DNA of 64,000 bases from JBBQZO01 sp038207625 (GTDB lineage: Bacteria > Pseudomonadota > Gammaproteobacteria > Burkholderiales > Burkholderiaceae_D), in assembly GCA_038207625.1 (NCBI GenBank), contig JBBQZO010000027.1, positions 1 through 64,000 on the forward strand. The letters are read 5' to 3'. A program made the position numbers and the translations under genes. Positions 8,664 to 14,998 of this stretch are shown one piece after another (position 1 is the stretch's first letter; every line of letters starts with the position of its first letter). Below the pieces are notes generated by a model. It was not told the origin of the DNA. It saw only the letters and a list, made by a program, of their open reading frames with translations, and did no database searches.

Positions 8664-9041
8664 ATGACCGGCAAACCCCTAGAGCCAAACACTCCGCAAG
8701 TAGCGCGGCCGTCGGTGCTCTCGCTTGCCATCAAGGAAAAGGCCGCGCTCTACGCGGCGTATATGCCTTTCCTTCAGAATGGCGGCATGTTTGTGCCGAC
8801 CCAGAAGGCCTACCAGATCGGCGACGAAATTTATCTGATCCTCGCGCTGATGGAGGACGCCAACAAATATCCGATCGCCGGCAAAGTAGCGTGGATCACG
8901 CCCGGTGGCGCCAACAACAACAAGGCGCAAGGCATCGGTGTGCATTTTCCGGACGACGAAACGGGCTTGCGGGCCCGTCTGCGCATCGAGGAAATCCTCG
9001 GCGCGGCGTTGCGCTCGTCGCGCGCCACACACACTCTTTAA
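8664..9041 (+). CDS. pilZ: Type IV pilus-associated PilZ-domain protein
   Basis: 125-residue PilZ-domain protein. In Pseudomonas and many betaproteobacteria this gene lies directly behind holB and is needed for type IV pilus biogenesis. The domain is seen as NGGMFVPT, YQIGDEIYLIL, GKVAWITP and GIGVHF. The RxxxR c-di-GMP-binding motif of canonical PilZ domains is not visible, as in P. aeruginosa PilZ, which does not bind c-di-GMP itself. AAGGA precedes ATG 8664. It is co-oriented with holB (10 bases) and a GNAT gene (28 bases). Confidence 0.92.
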   Translation: MTGKPLEPNTPQVARPSVLSLAIKEKAALYAAYMPFLQNGGMFVPTQKAYQIGDEIYLILALMEDANKYPIAGKVAWITPGGANNNKAQGIGVHFPDDETGLRARLRIEEILGAALRSSRATHTL

Positions 9042-9069
9042 CCGTTGATCACCGCTACGCCGTTTCCTC

Positions 9070-9588
9070 ATGCCGTCATTCCTACATCGCATTGCCCGTC
9101 CCGACGACTTGCCTGCCATCGTCGCCATTTACAACTCGACGGTCGCCTCGCGCGAGGTGACGGCCGATACCGAGCCAGTGACGGTCGCGTCGCGCGAGGC
9201 TTGGTTTGCCGAGCACGACCCGCAGCGGCGCCCCCTGTGGGTAATCCACGCAGCCGACGATAGCGCCGCGGCGCCGCAGATCCTCGGCTGGCTGTCATAT
9301 TCGAATTTCTACGGCCGCCCGGCCTACGCGGGGACGGCCGAATTGTCGATCTATCTGGCCGAGGCGTGGCGCGGACGGGGGCTGGGACGGTATTGCTTGC
9401 AGCAGGCGATCGACTTCGCACCGACGATCGGCGTGCATACGCTGCTGGGGTTTATCTTTGGGCATAACCAACCCAGCTTGGGTTTGTTCGCGCGCTTCGG
9501 GTTTGCCACCTGGGCCACCTTGCCGCGTGTGGCCACGCTGGACGGCGTCGAGCGCGACTTGATTATTCTGGGCAAACGGGTCGATTGA
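9070..9588 (+). CDS. GNAT family N-acetyltransferase, phosphinothricin-acetyltransferase-like
   Basis: 172-residue acetyltransferase of the Pat/YncA-like group. It starts with the group's pattern of an acidic 'RPDDLPAIVAIYN' followed by 'TVASREVTADTEPVT', and the acyl-CoA motif appears as LAEAWRGRGLGRYCLQQAI. LGFIFGHNQPSLGLFARFGF is the typical motif-B region. Such enzymes acetylate phosphinothricin, methionine sulfone/sulfoximine or other small amines; the real substrate here is unknown. It sits inside the holB-pilZ-tatD string and no clear ribosome site is visible before ATG 9070. Confidence 0.88.
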   Translation: MPSFLHRIARPDDLPAIVAIYNSTVASREVTADTEPVTVASREAWFAEHDPQRRPLWVIHAADDSAAAPQILGWLSYSNFYGRPAYAGTAELSIYLAEAWRGRGLGRYCLQQAIDFAPTIGVHTLLGFIFGHNQPSLGLFARFGFATWATLPRVATLDGVERDLIILGKRVD

Positions 9589-9607
9589 GTCCGCACGGGC
9601 GCTGCGC

Positions 9608-9643
9608 TGGCTCGCCCGGCGCGGCTCGCGTACAATCGCGCCA
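9608..9643 (+). promoter_or_regulatory. Candidate leaderless promoter for tatD
   Basis: TACAAT at 9631-9636 is a good -10 hexamer and only six bases separate it from the ATG at 9643, so a transcript starting about seven bases downstream would begin at the start codon itself. No Shine-Dalgarno sequence is visible. The -35 (TGGCTC, 17 bases upstream) is poor. Confidence 0.4.
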
Positions 9644-10422
9644 TGTATATCGATTCCCATTGCCATATTAATTTTCCCGAGCTGGCTGCCCGGATGCCCG
9701 AAATCCTCGCCAAGATGGCAGAGAACCGGGTCACCCACGCGCTGTGCGTCTCGGTCGACCTGCCCGATTTTCCACAGGTGCTGGCCCTCGCTGAACAATA
9801 TCCCCACATCTACGCGTCGGTCGGCGTCCACCCGGACTACGAAAACACCCCGGAGCCCAGTGTCGAAGAACTGGTGCGTCTGTCGCAGCATCCGAAGATC
9901 ATCGCGATCGGCGAGACCGGGCTCGACTATTATCGCCTCGAAGGCGACCTGGAATGGCAGCGCGAGCGCTTTCGGGTGCATATCCGCGCGTCGCGCCTGA
10001 CCCGCAAGCCTTTGATCATCCACACCCGTGCGGCCAGCGCCGACACGATACGCCTGATGCAGGAAGAGGGTGCCGGCACCGATGCTGGTGGCGTGGCAGG
10101 CGTCATGCACTGCTTTACCGAATCGCTCGAGGTGGCTGAGGCTGCGCTGGCGATGGGTTTCTATATTTCGTTTTCCGGCATCGTGACGTTCAAGAGCGCC
10201 AAGGATTTGCAGGCCGTGGCCAAGGCCGTGCCGCTCGAGCGCATCCTGATCGAAACCGATTCGCCGTATCTGGCGCCGATTCCCCATCGGGGAAGGATGA
10301 ATGAACCGGGATTCGTGTGCCACGTGGCCGAATATCTGGCGACGCTGAAAGGCCTGCCACTGGCCCAGGTCGCACAACAGACAACGGACAATTTCTTTAA
10401 GCTATTCAATGTCGTACGCTAG
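9643..10422 (+). CDS. TatD family metal-dependent deoxyribonuclease/hydrolase
   Basis: 259-residue TIM-barrel hydrolase of the YcfH/TatD family (3'-5' exonuclease or DNase activity in characterised members). All metal-binding elements are present: DSHCHINF (HxH), GETGLDYY (Glu), PLIIHTRAA (His), MHCFTES (His) and IETDSPYLAP (Asp). The position behind holB and pilZ is conserved in many proteobacteria. The stop overlaps the start of the ankyrin gene by 14 bases. Confidence 0.93.
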   Translation: MYIDSHCHINFPELAARMPEILAKMAENRVTHALCVSVDLPDFPQVLALAEQYPHIYASVGVHPDYENTPEPSVEELVRLSQHPKIIAIGETGLDYYRLEGDLEWQRERFRVHIRASRLTRKPLIIHTRAASADTIRLMQEEGAGTDAGGVAGVMHCFTESLEVAEAALAMGFYISFSGIVTFKSAKDLQAVAKAVPLERILIETDSPYLAPIPHRGRMNEPGFVCHVAEYLATLKGLPLAQVAQQTTDNFFKLFNVVR

Positions 10423-11098
10423 TTTCATGCGAGTTCACTTTAGCGCGATAAAGACGCTGTGTGGCGCCTCGTTACTGTTCGCTATCGTGCTCGCGGCAGC
10501 GCCGGTGAGCGCTGCCGAAGCGAGCGTCGCGTACTTTCGGGCGGTACAGATCGATAACGCCGACGCCGTTACGGAATTGCTTTCAGCTAATCTCAGTCCG
10601 AATATCCGCGAACCCAACAGCGGTGAGTCAGGCTTGGTGCTGGCCCTGCGCAATGATGCGATGAAGGTGTTTCAGGTCCTGATGGCGCAACCGGCGATCG
10701 AACTGGAACTGAACGCAAAGAATGGCAACACGGCCTTGATGATGGCCGCTTTTCGCAAGAACAAGCCGGCCTTGCTGGCCCTGCTGGACAAGGGCGCGCA
10801 GGTCAATCGCGCCGGTTGGACCGCCTTGCACTACGCGGCCGCCAGCGGCGACGATGAGATCGTCCAGATCTTGCTTGAACGTCATGCACACATCAATGCC
10901 GCCGCCCCGGCCGGCATCACGCCTTTGATGATCGCCGCGCGTGAGGCGCACCAGTTCACGGTGCAATTGCTGCTTGACGCCGGCGCCGATGCCAGTTTGA
11001 AGAGCAGCGATGGCAACACCGCCGCCGACTATGCCGAGCGGGCAGATCAGCCCTTGATCGTCGCGGCAATCCGCGCCAGCCTGGCCGCCAAGAAATAG
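10409..11098 (+). CDS. Exported ankyrin-repeat protein
   Basis: 229-residue protein with an N-terminal signal peptide (hydrophobic LCGASLLFAIVLAAAPVSA, likely cleavage after SAAEA near residue 36) followed by about five ankyrin repeats, recognisable by NTALMMAAFRKNKPALLALLDKGA, GWTALHYAAASGDDEIVQILLE and GITPLMIAAREAHQFTVQLLLDAGA. Ankyrin repeats bind proteins; a periplasmic location is predicted. A second ATG at 10427 (MRVHFSAIK) would still give a complete signal peptide. Overlap with tatD suggests co-expression; similar tatD-ankyrin pairs occur in related bacteria. No partner can be named. Confidence 0.87.
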   Translation: MSYASFMRVHFSAIKTLCGASLLFAIVLAAAPVSAAEASVAYFRAVQIDNADAVTELLSANLSPNIREPNSGESGLVLALRNDAMKVFQVLMAQPAIELELNAKNGNTALMMAAFRKNKPALLALLDKGAQVNRAGWTALHYAAASGDDEIVQILLERHAHINAAAPAGITPLMIAAREAHQFTVQLLLDAGADASLKSSDGNTAADYAERADQPLIVAAIRASLAAKK

Positions 11099-11235
11099 AT
11101 CAGATCGATCTGGACGATCATCAACGGCGCGGAGCAGGTGTCGTCAGGCCACTTGCGGGTGCGCTCCTGGACGGTACCGCCAGACGCCCAGCGCGATCAC
11201 TACCCGGATCGTGCAAGTGCCTGCCATGCGCTGGT

Positions 11236-11415
11236 CTAGCCGACGCCAATGGGGAGGGGGGCGGCCACCCGTCCACTGCTCTGCACAATTTCGGGCATCG
11301 ACGTGCCAGCCTGCTCGACCAGTTTGCTGCCCGCATCGACCTGCTCGACTGATATGCTGATGAGCAGCTTGATGTCTGTCGCCGCTGCCGTGCCCAGGGC
11401 TGCCAATCGCCACCA
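11236..11415 (-). pseudogene. Remnant of a methyl-accepting chemotaxis protein signalling domain
   Basis: One minus-strand frame reads AAATDIKLLISISVEQVDAG, SKLVEQAGTSMPEIVQSSG, then TAG. It aligns with AKEIKELIAASVEKVDAGNR, ADQAGVAMTEIASSVGQ in the complete chemoreceptor at 14999-17005 of this same window, so its origin is clear. Only about 55 codons survive; the hairpin tip, methylation helices, HAMP and sensor parts are gone, and the segment ends in an unrelated tail. The rest of 11099-11618 (520 bases between the ankyrin and EAL genes) shows no other gene to me. Confidence 0.72.
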
Positions 11416-11618
11416 TTTTGACGTCGGGCCGCAGTGCGCTCAGAACCCCGGGTCTGCACTGCATCGGCTCACACCAGTGGGGCATCCTCCCGACATTTTG
11501 GGCCGATGAGAGTACTATGTTTCATGCAAGCACCGGCGTGATTAAGCTGATCCCGCAAGCAGCGGCAGTGATTTCTCGATTTCCATACTGCTCCACTTCC
11601 AGAAAGAATAGATCTCGT

Positions 11619-12398
11619 ATGAATTCGATCCCGATCGCGCAAAACGACACGTCGTCAGTTGGATGCCATAAATGCAAAGAAGGGCAGGAACTGGGCTTTG
11701 ATATTGTGTTCGCCTATCAGCCTATCGTCGATCTGCGCGCCCGCTCGATCTATGCACACGAGGCGCTGGTGCGTGGCCCGAACGGCGAATCGGCCTATTC
11801 GGTGCTGTCCCAAGTGACGGACGCGACGCGATATTCGTTTGACCAGGCATGCCGGGTGCAAGCCATCAAAGGCGGTGCCGAGCTTGGCCTGAAAGAGTTG
11901 TTGTCGATTAATTTTCTGCCGAACGCGGTCTACCAGCCGGCGGCCTGCATTCGCAGCACATTCGAAGCGGCGCAGCGCTACCAATTTCCCATCGAGCGCA
12001 TCATTTTTGAAGTGACCGAAGGCGAGCGCGTGCAAGACCGGCCGCATCTGGTCAATATCTTCCGCGAATATCGCCGCTTCGGTTTTCATACTGCGATCGA
12101 CGACTTCGGCGCCGGCTATGCAGGTCTGAGCCTGCTGTCCGACTATCAGCCGGACATCATCAAGATCGACATGGAACTGGTACGCGACATCGATACCAGC
12201 AAGCCGAAACAGGCGATCGTCAACGGCATCGTGGCAATCTGCGCCGCGCTTGATGTGCGCGTGCTGGCCGAGGGAATAGAAACCAAGGCTGAGCGCGACT
12301 TTCTGCGCGATTCCGGCATCGATCTGATGCAGGGGTATTTCTTCTGCAAACCGGCATTCCGGGCCATCGGTGTGATTGACCCGTCGGCGTGGGGTTGA
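11619..12398 (+). CDS. Stand-alone EAL-domain c-di-GMP phosphodiesterase
   Basis: 259-residue protein made almost entirely of an EAL domain, which hydrolyses c-di-GMP to pGpG. All residues usually required for catalysis are present: E48-A-L-V-R52, Asn98 (SINFLPN), Glu131 and Glu134 (FEVTEGE), Asp161-Asp162 (DDFGAG), Lys182 (IKID), Glu218 (AEGIE) and Gln238 (MQGYF). A short N-terminal leader carries a C-H-K-C motif (Cys16, Cys19). I chose ATG 11619 (AGAAAG upstream); the frame is open back to 11418 but those residues are not EAL-like. A BLUF photoreceptor gene starts 18 bases after the stop, so light control of this enzyme is a reasonable inference. Confidence 0.88.
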   Translation: MNSIPIAQNDTSSVGCHKCKEGQELGFDIVFAYQPIVDLRARSIYAHEALVRGPNGESAYSVLSQVTDATRYSFDQACRVQAIKGGAELGLKELLSINFLPNAVYQPAACIRSTFEAAQRYQFPIERIIFEVTEGERVQDRPHLVNIFREYRRFGFHTAIDDFGAGYAGLSLLSDYQPDIIKIDMELVRDIDTSKPKQAIVNGIVAICAALDVRVLAEGIETKAERDFLRDSGIDLMQGYFFCKPAFRAIGVIDPSAWG

Positions 12399-12416
12399 GC
12401 ACATGGACCATTTTTA

Positions 12417-12842
12417 ATGCTACGTATTTTCTATCTTAGCCATGCTACCAGTGCGATCTCTGACGAGCAGGTGCAGGATATTCTGGCGACGGCGCACCGC
12501 AACAATCCGGCTGCGGGCGTGACCAGCGTTCTGGTTCACATGGGGGGACTGTTCGCGCAGATCATCGAGGGGCCCGAGCAAGCCGTACTTCGCCTGTACG
12601 GGAAGATCATGGATGACCGGCGACACAGCGACTGCCGGATCATCCATATCTCGCCCGCCAATGAACGAATGTTTCAGAGGTGGTCGATGGGAATCATCCG
12701 CAGCACCCCACTGGACTTTCAGCAAATCATGGACTTGCAGGCTCGCCGTCAGGAAACAGTGAGTGCAAAGGTGTTCTCCGACGCGATCAACAGCTTTGTC
12801 CGCAAGCACAATGCCGACGAACAGCCCGCGTCGCCAACATGA
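12417..12842 (+). CDS. BLUF-domain blue-light sensor protein (short type)
   Basis: 141-residue flavin-based photoreceptor: an N-terminal BLUF domain (residues 1-95) and a short helical tail. Counting from Met1, Tyr6, Asn30, Gln48, Trp89 and Met91 have exactly the spacing of AppA Tyr21, Asn45, Gln63, Trp104 and Met106, so the FAD-binding and photocycle residues are intact. There is no fused output domain. The gene lies 18 bases after the EAL phosphodiesterase gene in the same direction; in BlrP1-type proteins the two domains are fused, here they are separate chains. A tail helix (ETVSAKVFSDAINSF) could mediate docking. Blue-light control of c-di-GMP is inferred from this context. Confidence 0.92.
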   Translation: MLRIFYLSHATSAISDEQVQDILATAHRNNPAAGVTSVLVHMGGLFAQIIEGPEQAVLRLYGKIMDDRRHSDCRIIHISPANERMFQRWSMGIIRSTPLDFQQIMDLQARRQETVSAKVFSDAINSFVRKHNADEQPASPT

Positions 12843-13331
12843 GCCTTAACTGGCGTTGATCGTGTAGCCCCCTCCGCAGACAAACGACGTATGCGGTCGC
12901 GTTGTGGCAGCCAGGTCGGAATGCCTGCACAGAAACTGCGCCGTGATCGACGATGAGGTTGCCGCCAACTTCACCGCTCACGCGCGACGGCCTTGCCTTT
13001 CTCGCCTCTCGCCCCCGCTGGGGCGCCGGCCGACGTTGCACGGCGTGCAGAACGGTTGTTTGCCATTCACGCCACCCTGTCCCAGTGTCAGACGCGCTCC
13101 GTAGCGTGCAATGGCGTCCCCTTGTTTGCGGGCTCCGATACGCAGACCGAAGCGTCGAACTGGCGGGTATTCGCGCGCTATCTCGCGGCATCACGTTGCG
13201 CTGCCATTCACGATAATGGACAGGTTGCCATTACGGCGAGGACAGGCGTCCTGCCTTAGTGCAACAGCGGCGCAGATGAACACGACGCGGCCCCGGGGCG
13301 GGGCGCCGGCCAAGGATACAAAAGGAAAATT
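12843..13331 (+). other. 489-base stretch without a recognised gene
   Basis: Between the BLUF gene and the methyltransferase. The longest plus frame (12993-13259) contains LFAIHATLSQCQTRSVACNG and SNWRVFARYLAAS, which look protein-like, but it has no ribosome site, no convincing start and no family I recognise. It may be a decayed gene. AAGGAAAATT just before 13332 is the ribosome site of the next gene. Confidence 0.4.
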
Positions 13332-14255
13332 ATGCTGAATGAACGAGAGATCGAGAGCTGCTACCTGGGACAATTCATTCCCGTCCACTATCACCACAAT
13401 ATGTTGATGGATCAGAACCGGATGCACGGTTTCAAGTCGGCGATCGACTACGCCGTGTTTCCCGGCGCGAAGGTGCTGGAACTGGGCGGCGGCACCGGCG
13501 TGCTATCCTGGTTTGCCGCTGCCAAGGCCGACAAGGTCTGGTGCGTCGAATTCAATCCGGACATGGTCAAGGAGGCGCGCAAGATGCTGGCCATGAATCC
13601 GAACGGCCACAAGGTCGAGGTGGTGCATGCCGATGCGTTCGAATACCTGCCGCCCGAACCGGTCGATGTGGTGATCTGCGAAATGATCCACGTTGGTATG
13701 TTGCGAGAAAAACAGGTCGAAGTGATTGAGTCGTTCAAGCAGCGCTATCTGGCGCGCTTCGGCGGCCCGCTGCCGCGCTTCCTGCCCGAGGCCGTCATCA
13801 TGGCGGCGCAACCCTTGCAACAAGAATACGATTTTGAAGGCTTTTACGCGCCTATTGTGCAGTTTCAGGAAACCACGGTGATCTATCCAGGAACGGTCGA
13901 ATTGGCCGCGCCGTCCGTGTATAGCATTATCGACTTCAGCGCGCCGACTGGATTGACGATCGCCTGGGAAGGCAAGTTCGTTGTCGAGCGCGATGGCATG
14001 GTCAATGCGATGCGCTTTGTCACCAAGAACATCCTGGCCGTGGTCAGCGAACGCAACACCACGATCGACTGGCTCAATCACTACATGACCTTGCCGGTGG
14101 CATCCCCGGTGCAGGTGCATGCTGGCGACGTGCTGCAGGTGTCGTTCCAGTATCGGGCGGGCGGCTCCATCCCTTCGCTGCAGGCGGGATTGCGGGTCGA
14201 TGTGGTCTACGAGGCGGCCCTGCAACCGCTGCCGCGGCAAGCTGCTTACGCCTGA
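13332..14255 (+). CDS. PRMT-like SAM-dependent methyltransferase
   Basis: 307-residue class I methyltransferase with the architecture of protein arginine methyltransferases. Order of motifs: an N-terminal HHNMLMDQNRMHGFKSAI helix like the PRMT 'ML-D--R---Y--AI' segment; SAM motif I ELGGGTGVLS (50-59); acidic post-I VEFNPD; a double-E-type loop with Glu117 and Glu126 (EMIHVGMLRE), the same nine-residue spacing as Glu144/Glu153 of PRMT1; then a beta-rich C-terminal half with TIDWLNHYMTLPV at the position of the PRMT THW loop. The THW histidine is not conserved, so target specificity is open. It has its own terminator downstream and no clear operon partner. Confidence 0.8.
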   Translation: MLNEREIESCYLGQFIPVHYHHNMLMDQNRMHGFKSAIDYAVFPGAKVLELGGGTGVLSWFAAAKADKVWCVEFNPDMVKEARKMLAMNPNGHKVEVVHADAFEYLPPEPVDVVICEMIHVGMLREKQVEVIESFKQRYLARFGGPLPRFLPEAVIMAAQPLQQEYDFEGFYAPIVQFQETTVIYPGTVELAAPSVYSIIDFSAPTGLTIAWEGKFVVERDGMVNAMRFVTKNILAVVSERNTTIDWLNHYMTLPVASPVQVHAGDVLQVSFQYRAGGSIPSLQAGLRVDVVYEAALQPLPRQAAYA

Positions 14256-14261
14256 GGACTT

Positions 14262-14290
14262 GGCCCGGCCACCCGTGCCGGGCCATTTTT
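14262..14290 (+). terminator. Rho-independent terminator of the PRMT-like gene
   Basis: GGCCCGGC (14262-14269) and GCCGGGCC (14277-14284) form a perfect 8-bp stem with a 7-base loop, followed by ATTTTTCC. It lies six bases after the stop codon. Confidence 0.88.
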
Positions 14291-14364
14291 CCTAGCTCGA
14301 AACGGCTCATACACCGTAAAATGTGGCTTTCGCGCAGCCGCGCGTGCCACTCTCGAGTCTCAAT

Positions 14365-14613
14365 ATGGAAAACAACGACCTGCGCTATTTGGTTCAGCAA
14401 AACAAGATCAGCGACGGCGACAAGAAACCCCCAGTGTTTGCCAAAGTCATGCGCAGCAAGGACGGTGCGTTTGAAGGCGTGTCCTTTATCAAGAACAAGG
14501 ACAAGGCCAGCATCATGACAGTCGCGCAGGCCCAGCAGGTGATCGACTGGGCAGGCAGCAAGAAAGCCGCCGCGCACGAATACGTCACCAAAATCATCTG
14601 CGTCGGCCAGTAA
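14365..14613 (+). CDS. Small hypothetical protein
   Basis: 82-residue cytosolic protein, lysine- and glutamine-rich, with no family I recognise. It starts MENNDLRYLVQQNKISDGDK and contains SIMTVAQAQQVIDWAGSKK. I place the start at ATG 14365 rather than 14323 because the upstream 14 residues coincide with low-conservation leader sequence and a -10-like TAAAAT lies at 14317-14322. It is flanked by the terminator of the PRMT-like gene and a small membrane protein gene, and appears to be a single-gene unit. Coding is supported by a sensible amino-acid composition only. Confidence 0.6.
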   Translation: MENNDLRYLVQQNKISDGDKKPPVFAKVMRSKDGAFEGVSFIKNKDKASIMTVAQAQQVIDWAGSKKAAAHEYVTKIICVGQ

Positions 14614-14774
14614 ACGCCCTTGCTGCGACACCGTTCGGGCCGCCGAATTACCGTTCAGCCCCGCCAGGACGCAATTGGTCGCAGCCGCTTTGCCATCGCA
14701 TCCATCGGCGGGTAAATTGACGGCTATGGGCGGCGTCCAGTGTCGACGCCGCCGCCCGATTCAAGGAGAGCGCG

Positions 14775-14975
14775 ATGTTGAGTTTTTTACTATGGGTGGT
14801 GCTGTTAGTTGTGTGTTGGCCGTTGGCGTTGCTCGCATTGCTGCTATACCCACTGGTGTGGCTACTGATGCTGCCATTTCGCCTGATCGGCATCGGCGTC
14901 GAGGGAGTGTTTGAGCTGTTGCGTGCGCTCGTGATGCTGCCGGCGCGCATCGTGCGCGGCAGTCCGGGTCGCTGA
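14775..14975 (+). CDS. Small hydrophobic membrane protein
   Basis: 66 residues, nearly all hydrophobic over positions 3-55, enough for two short transmembrane helices (FLLWVVLLVVCWPLALLALL and LVWLLMLPFRLIGIGVEGVF), ending in a basic tail PARIVRGSPGR that should stay in the cytoplasm. A strong ribosome site (AAGGAGAGCGCG) precedes ATG 14775, which supports real expression. No known family or function. It ends 23 bases from the converging chemoreceptor gene. Confidence 0.72.
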   Translation: MLSFLLWVVLLVVCWPLALLALLLYPLVWLLMLPFRLIGIGVEGVFELLRALVMLPARIVRGSPGR

Positions 14976-14998
14976 CGCCAGCCCGGCGCCAGCGGCAG

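Noticed and set aside
12993..13259. 88-codon plus frame in the 489-base gap
   Set aside because: Some protein-like stretches but no start signal or family; reported as an open region rather than a gene.
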